Shown here one piece after another: positions 12,834 through 24,315 of a stretch of DNA of 64,000 nt. The stretch covers positions 5,084,001-5,148,000 of the forward strand of contig BSYQ01000008.1 of assembly GCA_030272585.1 (NCBI GenBank). Direction: 5' to 3'. The notes under the pieces are model-generated. The model saw only the letters and a list, made by a program, of their open reading frames with translations, was not told the origin of the DNA and ran no database searches. The first letter of the stretch is position 1, and every line of letters starts with the position of its first letter. This stretch comes from Bryopsis sp. KO-2023 (taxonomy: Eukaryota > Chlorophyta > Ulvophyceae > Bryopsidales > Bryopsidaceae). The position numbers and the translations under genes were made by a program.

Positions 12834-15800
12834 GAGATGATGGACAATGGGCGTAACGAGCTCTTGGATGCGATCCAAAAAGAATTCGCGGCATATCTTG
12901 AAAAGAAGCGGCTCTATTTCCCTCTATTTTGCTTCTTGGCGAGCGATGAAATGCTGGAGGTGAGGTCGCAGTGTTGGTTTCTCCTTTCTATTGTGGTTCG
13001 TAGTGACTGACGTATGGAAGGGATTGACTGGACAAATATCACAGATTGTAGTCTTGAAATTAGGGGCACATGAATGGACTTGTCGACTGCTTCCTGTTTA
13101 GATTCTCTCCGAGACTGAGAACCCTACTCGGGTGCAGCCGCATGTCAAGAAATGCTTCGAGGGAGTTGCAGAGTTGCATTTCAAAAAGAACGTCATCATC
13201 ACAAGCATAAAATCCGTCAAACAAGAGCAAGTGCCATTCGAGCATTTGGTCGATACTGTGGAAGTAAGAGATACAACTCAACGAGTTTCTTCATGGACTT
13301 TGTTGATTCCAAATGGAATTTAAATTGCAATTTTAACCAAACGTCTGAATGTTTAGCTGTCTTTGTCTTCAGAATCGTGGATCAGTTGAAAAATGGTTGC
13401 TGGAAGTCGAGGCTGCCATGTTTGAGTCCGTGCACAATACCACTGCACTTGGAATTAAGAATAGCGCAGCAAAGCATCGAAACGACTGGGTGCTGGAGGG
13501 GTCAGGAATGGTGATTCTCGTGGTAACAGCCCTTCATTGGACGCAAGGCGTAGCGATTCAAGAGAGATGCGTGAAGCAATATGGGGAATTCTGCACTCAG
13601 GATTTGGTGAAGAATATTGATTCAGTTCTAGGAAAACTGACCGAGCTTCAAAGGGCAACGCTTGGTAACAAGGATCTGCTTGGGATATTTTGTCGCTCAC
13701 AGGATACAAAATAGAGGTCTGAGCAGTTTTCTCTCCTCTGGTAAACTTGAAACTAAAATTTTGCCGGTGCGAATCCGCAGGGGCTCTTGTTGTTATGAAC
13801 GTCCACACACGAGACGTCGTGACGACCTTGGCTGCCACGGGAGTCGATAAAATCGCCCACTTTGAGTGTCAAGCACAATTGAGAAGCTACTGGGATAAAG
13901 ACGAATCGGGTGAAAAACAATTCGCAATGCTCATGCGTATGATGTCGGCAACTCTGGAATACGGCTACGAGGATCTGGGTAATTCCTCCAGATTGGTCAT
14001 TACTCCCCAAACAGACAGGTGGGTTCAATCAGAGCAGAAAACATGGCTCATATCAGTTCCAGCATTATATGAGTGTTCGACGGAATAAAGCTCTTGTGAT
14101 AGGAAGTACGGTTTTGAATGCAGATACTATCGGACGCTCCTTGGCGCGATTCATTTGACTTTGGAAGAAGCGCCAGAATGGCCAGCTGGAACAGGAAAGA
14201 CTGAGACCACAAAAGATTTGGCGAAATCATTTGCTCGCCAATGTGTGCTCTTCAACTGGGCAGACTCGCTGGATTACATAGCGATGGGAAAATTCTTCAA
14301 AGTTCTTGCCTCATCCGGGGCGTGGGAATGCTTTGATGAATTTAATCTTATCGATCTTGAAGCACTCAGTGTCGTCGCTCAACAGGTGTGGGTCTGGAGC
14401 CTTCACTCATCCTTAACGGGTCTACTTGTGCAATACCAAGTTGGGACAAAACGAAACACTACGAGAGCCACCACTGACATTTGATATCTCGTTCACAAAA
14501 AGGTTCCAGACATTCAAAGGGAAATAGCCGCTCGCCTCACCATAGAGGGGAAAGAAATTCAACTGAAGTGGAGCGCCAGGTGTGCGACCACGATGAACCC
14601 TGGATACGATGGGAGATATGATCTTCCTGACAATTTGAAGGCGCTGTTAAGAATGGCAGCCATGATGGCTCTGGACTATGCCATGATCTTGGGAATCAGA
14701 TTGTTTTCGCTTGGATACCATCAAGCACGAGAATGTGCACAGAAAATCATCCAGTGCTGCAAGCTGTGCTCTGAGCAGCTCGCCTCTCAAGACCATTATG
14801 ATTACGGTAACAGTTCGAGCTCAGTTCTAGTGCATTTTGTTCACGTTCACCCAACTACCCTTCCACCGACGAAGAATCTTGTTTATCTAGGAATGAAAGC
14901 CGTGATGGCGTCGTTGCGGGCGGAGGCAAACCTCAAGCAGAGCTTCTCATCAGAGGACGCGTTCGTTTTGCTCATTCGATCGATCGCAGACGTGAACTTA
15001 GGCAAGTTCTCGAGCCATGATGTTCCCTTGTTCCAAGGAAACATGTCAGATTTAGTCCCAGGAGTGGTCTTGCTAAACGCGGACTACGTGAGTATGGAGA
15101 CGGGACTTGGGGATGCTTACAATGAAATGAAGTTACAGGCAGAACAGTGCTCTATACTGAAGGTGATCACCATGGGATCACTTTGAGAAATATCATGTGA
15201 AAAGCTATTAAATTTCCCAGCTTGTTCTCACTATGTGAAATGTGTCGTGTAGGAACTTTCACCACCTATATTTGCGGCAACATTGGAGGTATACTTCACG
15301 GCCATGAGCCAGCTACTTCCCACTCCTACAAAGTCTAACTGCACATTCTATCTGGGAGACATTTCGCGGGTGGGGAACGGGCTACTAATGATGAAACCTC
15401 TCGGGAAGGGAGATGCTACCAAGGACTTACATTTCAAACTGTGGAACCACGAGGTGCGAGTGATAGTTAGCGCTTCTGGTGCTTCTTGGGCATGTAACTG
15501 CACACGGCATGCACAGCCTGGTTATGAGCAGCGAATTTGTTTTTTCTTGGTAGATACTGCGGGTTTTCTACGAGAGACTTGTGGATGAAAAATATCAGCA
15601 ATGGTTCCTGTCAGCACTAAAGCAGACAACAGCCACCAGTCTGAATGCAGACTTCGACAAGCTGTTCAAGCATGTAGCCAACGAGGCGAACATACCGGAC
15701 ACGGAATCTATCAGAAGGTGCTTTTTTGGGAACTACAAAAATCAGGTACGTCTCAGAAATCATGCGGAAAAAGATCCCAAGCTTGCTACTGCCCCTCACA

Positions 15801-18800
15801 CCACCTCTTTGAATTTATAGGAGGCCGAAGAACCAAGCCTGCGACCGTTTTCTGAGATCATCGATATCGCGCTATTGATATCAAAAATGGATGAATGCCT
15901 GGTCGATCACAAGAGCACCAGCAAGCAGGCAATGAATCTAGCAATGTTTCTGTACGCGGTGAAACACGTCTCGCGTGTTTGCAGAGTTCTCAAACAGCCT
16001 GGTGAGGAGCTGGGCGCTTTGGTGTATTTCTTGATCTGCTTTGGTGTTTCGGAGACGCATTTCGTAGCCATGGAGGATGTTCTATGTCACAGGCGCGCAT
16101 ATGCTCTGCGTCGGGCTTGGGGGTACCGGAAGGAAAAGCCTTTCTCGCCTTGGAGCTTATATCTGTGGTATGGAGACTTTCCAAAAAGAAGTATCTGAGA
16201 ACTGCACAACCATCGAGTGGCGCGACGATTCGAATAAAATGACGCGGAGAGCTGGGGGTGCTTGTGTCTTCCTTTCCTCTGACGCGCAAATTAAAAGAGA
16301 GTCTTTTGTGGAAGAGATCAACTGTCGGCTCAATGCTGGCGAGGTATTGAACCGACATGCGTGTCCAAGCTTATATTATTCCTGATAGATTCTTGTTTAA
16401 TTTGATATATCTTTTGCTGTTTTCTTCTGAAAGGTGCCGAACATATTTCCCTACGATATCGATGAAAGAGCGGCAGTTCTTGAACAGTGTGGAGGCCTGG
16501 CCAAAAATGAAGGAAAGCAACTGGAAGGGGCCACTGAGCTCTGGAACTATTTCGTGGAGAATACAAAAGAAAAGTTGCTCATGATACTCTGCTTCAGTCC
16601 CATTGGCGATGTGTTCAGAGAGCGATTGTGCCAGTTCCCATCGCTTGTGAACTGTTGCAGAATTGAATGGTAAGAGACCCTTCGTGAACGCCCTGTGAAC
16701 AGAGGTGTTATGGTATTGAAATCCAATGTTGGTATATACCAAAAATACCATAGAATATATGATACCATATATGGTATTATTTTCACCCATAAGTGTCAAA
16801 AACTATTAGTGGGTGCATGAAAAACCGACAAATCTTACACAGGAATATTGAATATCTGTGGGATAATTTGTTTTTCTAGCTTTCAAAGGTGGCAAACCGA
16901 TGCACTGGAAGCTGTTGCCATGAAATTCCTCCAGGAAATCAAAAATATGACCAAGGAGGAAAGACATGTCCAAATCATGGACACGTGCAAAATGTTCCCT
17001 CAAGTGCGATTTTCGATCTGCCGTTCACTTTGAGTCACAGCCAAGGCTTAACTTTGAAAATGGGAAAAGAAAGATGTGTTGTGCATGTCCAGGATATCGT
17101 AGGCCTCAGTGATAAATTTCGGTCCCAAGCTGGCCGGATCAACTACGTGACACCTACCTCCTATCTGGAGCTCATCACAACGTTTAAACGCAAATTTGCG
17201 GCGCTTCTCGCTCAAAAGGGAACCGAGATTTCGGCAGCCAAAAAGAGATGCGAAATGGGGTTGGAGAAGCTTGAACTCACAGTGAAACAGGTCAATATCA
17301 TGCAAAACGAGCCAACTGCCCTGAAACCCACGCTAGCGAAGATGGTTTCGAAAACGGGACAGCTGATGGCTACCGTCCAGAAGGGAAAAACTGTGGTGTC
17401 AACTTCCTCGCCCCTGGCGTTTTGGAGCCCAGTCACCGTGAGTGAAACTTTGTTTGAGACCTCACGGCAACCCCGATTGTCATTTACACGGCACCCTCCC
17501 CCTTCTTTGACAGATGGCAAAACCAAAACGAGCATTGGTCGATGAGGAAGTGAAGAAGGCCGAAGCAGCAGCTGTAGCCGCAAAAGCAATCAAAATGGAA
17601 TGTGAGGAGGCTCTCGCTGAAGAGATTCCAGTATCAGAGGGTGCACTTCAAGTTGCCGCCTTGGACACCATCAAACCTACAGATATCAAATTGGTCCAAT
17701 CGTTCAGAAACCCACCTTGCGCTACAAAACTTGTCATGGAGGCTGTCTGCGTTCTATTGAACGTCAAACCTACCAGGTATGAACTTTCCACTTCTAGCTG
17801 GAAAGTGCGTTTCCCAGGTTAAGATATGAACTAATCCTGACAGAATTCGTTTCGAGAACGTGCAGGACTAGTTTCCATTTTTTTGTTGTTGGAATGAACA
17901 TGCACTAAACAACTCGTAGTAACGCAATGCTTGGTGTTTCAGGGTGAACGATCCATCGAGGTCTGGAAAGAAGATCGACGTCTGCTGGGAGCCTTCGAAA
18001 CGTTTGTTGGGAGACCCTCAATTCGTTGTAAAGCTCCAAGAGTATGACAAGGAGAACGTTCCACCAAAGATCATGGAAAGGATTTCCAAAAACTACACCT
18101 CCAACCCCGATTTCACGCCCGCGAACGCTGCAAAGGCGTTTTCGGCTGCTAAAGGTCAGTGTAAGTGGGCATGTGCGATGGATGATTTCGATAAACTAGT
18201 AAAAGTGGTAGCCCCGAAGAAAGCAACGCTCGCGGACGCAGAGGGACAGTATAATGAAGTGATGACAGCGCTTCAGGTGAGACCTTTTTGGAAAGGCAGG
18301 CTGAAGCAACGATAAACACTCTTACATGAAAAGTGAACTTCAAGAGCTCTGTTTCTCCTTTTTAGGCGAAGGAAGCAAAATTGAAGGACAAAATGGAGAC
18401 CCTCGAACAACAGCTTGACCGTTCTGTAAAACAGAAAACTCGATTGGAAGATGAGGTCGAATTTTGTACCAAGCAGCTTGAAAGTGCCACAAAATGGGTG
18501 GCATCCAAGTCTAAAGAAATACCATCCTCTCTATCGTTTTCCCTGCGCAAAGGCATGGGAGACCCCGTCATATCCAGAGCGTGGGGCATTTCTGGGTTGC
18601 CCAATGATTCACTTTACAATGAGATCATGGTAGCCTATGCCAGGAGATGGTCCCCGACGATAGACCCGCACACGCAGGTTACACACGTCTTATCATCAAG
18701 CGAGAGGACTATTTGGGGGGGTGCAACAGACATACAGATATTGTCAGAAGCCAAGGAGGTGGGTTGGCCTGAACTGCACCCACTCATGATTAACTACTGG

Positions 18801-19780
18801 TTTTGTTATTGTTCGAATCGAACATATTGGAAAAAATACATTCCTCAGCTTTATTTGTCTCCTCATAGGTCAGAAAACAAATTAAAGAAAAGGAAGCGGT
18901 CGCTGAGCAAACTCAACAGGAAATTGCTGAAGCTCCAACAGGACATAAGCCCTGTGGGGTTTACAACGCTGTGCTTTTCCTCTGTATCCGGGATGTGGCT
19001 GCCGAGTATTCTCTAGCATGGTTTATTGGGTTGTTCGTGCGATCCATAAGAGGAAGCGAGAAGAGCAAAGACTTGCTCAACATCAACGACCACTTCACCT
19101 ACTTCTTTTACACTAGTATATGCCTCTCGTTGTTTGAAAACGACAAGGTGCTTCTCGCATTTCTGCTGAACGCTCGGTAAGAAAAAAAGCCAGCATAGTA
19201 TCAATCCACACTGCGCCGCCAATCGACTTTGTAGATGGCTGCAGTGACGTGTTGTGGCGTCTGTGACAGGCTTTTGTCTATGAAGTAAGGAGTGTTTCCA
19301 AAAAAGGGGTTTTGTTATGTGAGGCCGCTTATGTGTACGTGCAGGTATATTGACGCACTTCCCAGCGATCCAATACATGAAGTTTTCGGGCTTCACGAGA
19401 ACGCGAACATCACAAAGGATCTACAAGAGACGGATATGATGAGCACCCTCCTGATGAATGGTGGAGGGGGGGGGGAGTGATGAGGAGCTAGTGTGTCGAA
19501 TGGTGGAAGACATATTCAACAGACTGCCTGCGAAGTTTGACAAAGAAAAAGCGCGGGCCAAGTTTCCTGTGAAGTATGAGGATCCATGAATCAGGTAAGA
19601 AGGATTGGTGATTAATGTCTGCAGATTGAGCGTTTGTTGGGAAGCTGGAGCAACTTGAGCTTTTTACCACTTCGCCAGTGCATGTGGAATCAAGAACGTT
19701 TATTGATTAATAAACTTGCTGTAATCCACACAGGCTCTGTGCCAGGAGATGCTGCGCTACGATCTACAGAGATCACCAGA
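12834..19780 (+). pseudogene. Axonemal-type dynein heavy chain, decayed copy 1
   Basis: A functional dynein heavy chain is the motor that slides axonemal microtubules, about 4000-4500 residues long. This copy holds recognisable pieces: linker (12834-12959, 13102-13263, 13373-13664), AAA1 (13781-14018, 14124-14385, 14503-14806, with PAGTGKTE and FDEFN but EWPAG in place of the usual EGPAG), the start of AAA2 (14891-15162), AAA3 end (15253-15453, 15554-15745), AAA4 (15821-16001, 16093-16343 with GLGGTGRKS, 16434-16669), stalk and microtubule-binding region (about 16880-18500), an AAA5 fragment, AAA6 (about 18879-19179) and C-terminal pieces. Intron phases match throughout. AAA2 and most of AAA3 are missing, and the AAA5 start is lost. 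A frame break at a 10-G run (19466-19475) leads to TGA, and a 1-nt loss near 19584 gives another TGA. Before that, exons to about 18.5 kb are free of in-frame stops. Confidence 0.85.
16690..16790. repeat. Small AT-rich foldback insertion in a dynein intron
   Basis: Several overlapping palindromes built on GGTAT/ATACC (TGGTATATACCA, ATACCATATATGGTAT) fill this piece of intron. The matching intron of the inverted copy (near 61.7 kb) lacks most of it. It therefore looks like a small insertion or expansion that happened after the duplication, similar to a foldback or MITE-like element. No target duplication could be defined. Confidence 0.45.
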
Positions 19781-20951
19781 ATACGATTTATTTTACTTTG
19801 ATTGAATTCCCGAGATTTTTAATTTTAGAGACACCTTCAAAAAGCTCCAGTGTCAGGATATCTGTTCGAAACATCCCAATCTTCCACACGATGCAATAAT
19901 ATCATTTAGAATATTTGATACGTAGGAAAATTTGGTCGAGGGATATTGCAGCATTGGGTTCTCATTTTTCTTCTTTGGATAAGAAGAGGAAGTGACCTAA
20001 ATTTCTCGCATAGAGAGAAAGTGCTCAGTTTATTTTTGTCAGGAAGTGGAGCCCATATCACCCATTTGCACAGTGGACAGATTGCATGAGAGTTTCAGGC
20101 CTTGTCGAGATTTCCAGATAGTATTCCACTGCAAAAGTTTCTGAGTAGCAACTGAATGTCAAACTGGCGAGCTGCCAAAGCATGTATTGATTTCCTAATC
20201 AATACATGAATGGGTCCAGTTCCAGGAAAAACACTAAGATCTTTTTCTTTCCACAGCTGCTTTGTGCCAAAATCTCGTTTTCCTATCTACAGTTTTCCAT
20301 GATAACTCGTCAGGAGCCTTAAAAATGAGCTTCTCACCTTCTCCTGAACAAGAATCAACACAGCTTGAGTGAAAATTTATGTCCGTAGCTTGGGAATTCC
20401 CTGAGCATCTCACTCTTTTTCACATCACTCAAACAGATGATGCATCTGAACTTTGGCCCTGACCAATGGTAGTTTCTGTGAAATGAGAAAAAAAAGTGCA
20501 ATTCAAAAGACGAAAACAAAAATCCATGAATAAAAACTGCTTGTAATGCAGATTGAAATGTTTCGAAAAAGAGACCAGCCTTATCGGTGAAGAAGCCAGT
20601 ATGAATTTTGTGAACACTACACTTTCCCCCAAAAAAGTAGGAAAATTAAACTTTTTTTCACCGAATACCAATGCCAATACCTGTCTTGGTCTTGATGTCT
20701 CCACAACCACTTGGGCATTCGTGTTCCTGGATCCGAGTCTGCTGATGACTTCCTCAAATATGTCATGCTTCTTGAAGCACGTTGCGAGCTCTCCTGACTT
20801 CGGAAGATGTGTCCTCGTTTTTCCGTACTAGAAATGTGAAAACGAACTTTGAAAATAGCTACAGCGAAACAGCGCAACAGCACAAGAGGAACAGAGTGCA
20901 CTGTCGAATCCACTAGTCGGAGATGAGAGGCAGACGGTTCACGCGAGGTAA
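19781..20951. other. Non-coding region downstream of dynein copy 1
   Basis: No exon-like similarity recognised. It may hold more decayed dynein 3' sequence, but I could not align any of it. Confidence 0.35.
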
Positions 20952-21142
20952 ATGCCGGAGATAAAACCTTCCATCTCGTCTGTCTACTCCTCCTCCCCCA
21001 ACAAAAAAGTCGCAGCTGCGGGTTGGATCACAGATCTCTCTGGAGAGGTGGAGCGTGTTTTGCCGTTGACGTTGAAAAGTGGAGTTGTTTCACTGGAATC
21101 TGCAATTGCATTGCTACAGGCGATTGTTAGTAGCGTCGGGAA
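20952..21142 (+). CDS. Possible first exon of an unrecognised gene
   Basis: ATG at 20952 opens MPEIKPSISSVYSSSPNKK and continues through a Leu/Val-rich segment ending in SVGK, followed by a GTTCGT donor-like site. The frame is clean and sits just upstream of the aminopeptidase remnant, so it could be its N-terminal exon. I see no family similarity, and the sequence between is not clearly exonic. Weak call. Confidence 0.25.
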
Positions 21143-21536
21143 GGTTCGTTGTGTTTTTCATCACACAAACTGCGCAGTGTGTGTTATGATGAACACAACG
21201 ACGCTCCGCCCACGCTATTGTGCTCCCCACTGTGGAGAATTCCGTCTCAGGCAACAGCTACCGTCCATCGGATGTGCTTTCCACCAGATCTGGAATAACT
21301 GTGGAGGTTGGTCGACGAGGGTTCTTACTCTAATGTTTCACATAAAGAGAACCTTTTGCTCTAGAGACTTCTGTTCTTTTTCGGGAGGAATTCTCTTGCT
21401 CCTCAGTAAGAAAAAAGACATGAAGTAAATAAGAAAAGGAAAATGGGCTACTTTCCAGCCTCGATGCAAAAATACATGGAAAAAATGCAAAAAAAAATGG
21501 AGGGATGGAGTCGAGTTTTGGGTTTTTCCGTGTAGA

Positions 21537-22637
21537 ATATGAACACGGATGCGGAGGGTCGGTTGATTTTGTGCGATGCGATTTTCGAGGCTGCTTAGGA
21601 TTCCCCCGATGTTTTGATCGATGCCGCCACATTGACTGGGGCTGCAAGAGTGGCCTTGGGGGAAATGTTGCCCGTCATGTATTGCGATGATGAAGCCATT
21701 GCTGGAGACATCCTTGCTGCTGGAAATAAAGAGGTGCTATCAACATTTTTTTTTTAAATCAAACTGCTTGCTTTTTTCTTGGCCCCGTTATTTTTTCTTT
21801 GCCCAGTTCTTTGCACTTCTTGCAGTCTTTTCCCTGACGTTGTTTTTTCCCGATTTTTGTGGCAAGTTCAAATTTCGCCAAATTTTCTGGCCTTGAATTA
21901 ATTTCGAGTGTTTTTTTTTCAAGGATGACCCTCTTTGGCGTTGCCGCTACACAAGCCTTACAAGAAAAAGATCGAAAGCAAAATTGCGGACATCGCTTCT
22001 TGCTCCTTTGGCCCTGGGGGTTCCATCACTGCAGCTCTGTTTCTGAGGGAATTTGTCAAAGACACTCCAGGCTGGGTTTATATTGACACTGGAGCATCCA
22101 CCCCCGGCTACATGGCTGGACCAGGCAGAGCGGTGATATATCTGTTGCTAAATTTTAAGCATTTTTATTTACATGTTTTATTTTGTAGGTTGTGTGTGTT
22201 AAAGATGCCATCCTTTCTTTTTAATAAAGTGAAAGACATCCTGAAATTGTTGAAAGTTCACAGAAAATCGCTTTTCCTTTTTCAAAATTGACTTTCAACG
22301 AAGCAAGTTTCAGATCACAGGCTCTTCCCTGCTGTGTCTTTTCTTTCCCTCAACAAGCAGCAAGTTGAGAAAAAAACAAAAAAGGAAAACAAAGAGAAGA
22401 AAAGAGAAGGGAAAAATGTGGTTAACGCTTATATCTGCGAAAAAGAAGTATGCTAGTACATGAATGATAAAGAAATAAAATAAATGTTGATTTTTTTGTG
22501 ATTTGTGGTTCGTTTGCAGGAGGGTGGGGAAGCCTTCGCTGTTCGGGCTTTGTACAGATTCTTTGCACGATCGATACACAAAAACAGAAGCCTGATTTTA
22601 GTCATTTTCGCTTTAAAAAAAATATACATCGATTAGA
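21537..22637 (+). pseudogene. Leucyl aminopeptidase (peptidase M17), broken copy
   Basis: M17 enzymes remove N-terminal residues from peptides using two metal ions. The signature NTDAEGRL opens an exon at 21537 (after gtgtag), followed by DAATLTGAARVALG. The next exon (about 21924-22132) has DDPLW and then LPLHKPY, and the last (from 22520) has EGGEA and a short C-terminus; the order matches the family's C-terminal catalytic domain. Breaks: TAG at 21596-21598 inside the signature exon, and a 1-nt loss between DDPLWR and LPLHKPY (around 21940). The conserved metal-site block after W(x)H/Y reads IDTGAS rather than the usual DIAGT-type sequence. Upstream catalytic exons are not seen. Almost certainly non-functional. 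Confidence 0.75.
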
Positions 22638-24284
22638 CGCAGGAAGAAAATGGAGGACTTTTTATTTTTGCACTTTATGTATTCAGAACCCTTTTCTCTT
22701 TGTATTTGATAAGCGGACTGTGCTTATCAGGAATTATTGTCAAAATAACATGTCAATTAAGTTTTCCACCCACAACCAACAAATTGAAGTCGTCTCACCT
22801 GAAAAGAACAGGAAGCCAGGATGGGAAAAAGTGATATGAAATTGAACAGGTTGATGAATGTGTGTGATAAATTCGGTCAAGTATTGCAAGGATTTGTCCA
22901 AAGAAACGTTCAGCCACAAACATGTACTGCTCTACATGCATATTGCATTCCTTCTACATTTAATGCACAGACTCTGGACAATGTAGACTGGGGGCATCGA
23001 CCTCCTGCCATCAGTTGGGAAGCACGATTGAGGAATTGTTATTTGTGGAGAGCTTCCATTACTTCTATGGTGTTTGGAACCCCCCATTAAGATCAATCGA
23101 TCAATGATTACCCCGTTAACACACGCTGCTTCACCCAGCTGAGTCATTTTGGGGGTGGAGCGGTCGACCTCGTTTGGGAGTGCGTGTGGATTCTTGAGTC
23201 CCCATAATCAACCTGTTCAACTTCATTTTGCTTTGGGAGGAAACAGGGTTTATGCCCATTACTCCGACCCCGTTACTCCGACTTCGTCCATGTCTGACAT
23301 CGGGACACTCCAACCCGATGTCTGACCCGCTCAAACGAGTCCGACTTCATCCAAATTCGTTTGTCGTACGCGGGAACGAGGTCTCGCATGCGCGGTTGAA
23401 TCGTTGGGTGGGAATTTTGGGGGGTTGGGGCGGGCGAATCTCTGAAACGAAGCACAATGCAAGAGCCCGCGTTACAACAAACCAGCCCCCAACACATTGT
23501 CGCCGGTGCCCGTGGAATCTCGGAGTCTCGGATTATTTACGAGAAGCAATCAGGAATCGATTGCTTGGAACGGGGATGGACGTTGGCGCCGCCCTGAGAA
23601 ACGTTGCGGTACTTTGAGTTTTTTTTCGAGTTTTTCTTTTTGTGTTTTTTCTGAAGGGAAGTAGCCACTCCCTTTCCAGCCAACAGGGTGGTGGTGTTTG
23701 ATTGTTGTTCTATTTTTGTCTTGTATTGACAGACTTCGACCATCCAGAAGCCATGGCCCCCATTTTTTCTTGCTAAAGGATGAGCGATGAAGCCTGGGAA
23801 AAGTCATCCAAGAATATGACTCTTTGGAAAGAAGAAATATGAATCGTAGGGGAAATTGAGCCAGCAGTTCTCCTCACTCATCCTGTAAGTTTCAACAGCA
23901 GCTAGCAGAGCATTTTTGGCCAACCCTTGGTGTTTGGTTTACTTTTCCTCTTCCTCCCAAGCCACAGCCGGTCTTCGAATTGCTGTAAACCAAGTGATTT
24001 CAGACAAAAAAGCCACTTCTTGTCAGTCATGCCGCTCTCCAGAGCATGTGGGCATGTTTTTATGAAGAATTTTCCATGAAATTTGCGCGTGGCTTGTTTA
24101 GGGTCGAGCACATTAAGGTCTACGAGTGCGTCATGATATCCAGAAGAGGGGTGGCCAAGAAAGGAAGGGATTGTCCGGAATGAAACATTGCTGAGTGTTG
24201 GAAGGTTGGGCCATATTTCAGTCTTTCTCAAGAACACCTCTTCAAGCAGGTAAGACAAAGTAATGAAAACAGTGAGAATTGCCT

Positions 24285-24315
<31 letters not shown>

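Noticed and set aside
14482-14484. TGA in the reading frame after the AAA1 exon of dynein copy 1
   Set aside because: It lies in an intron (14386-14502, gtgtgg...aaaaag). The next exon starts at 14503, so it is not evidence of a broken gene.
20952-21428. Full N-terminal half of the aminopeptidase
   Set aside because: The frame is open but shows none of the M17 N-domain or metal-binding motifs, so it was kept only as a separate weak exon.
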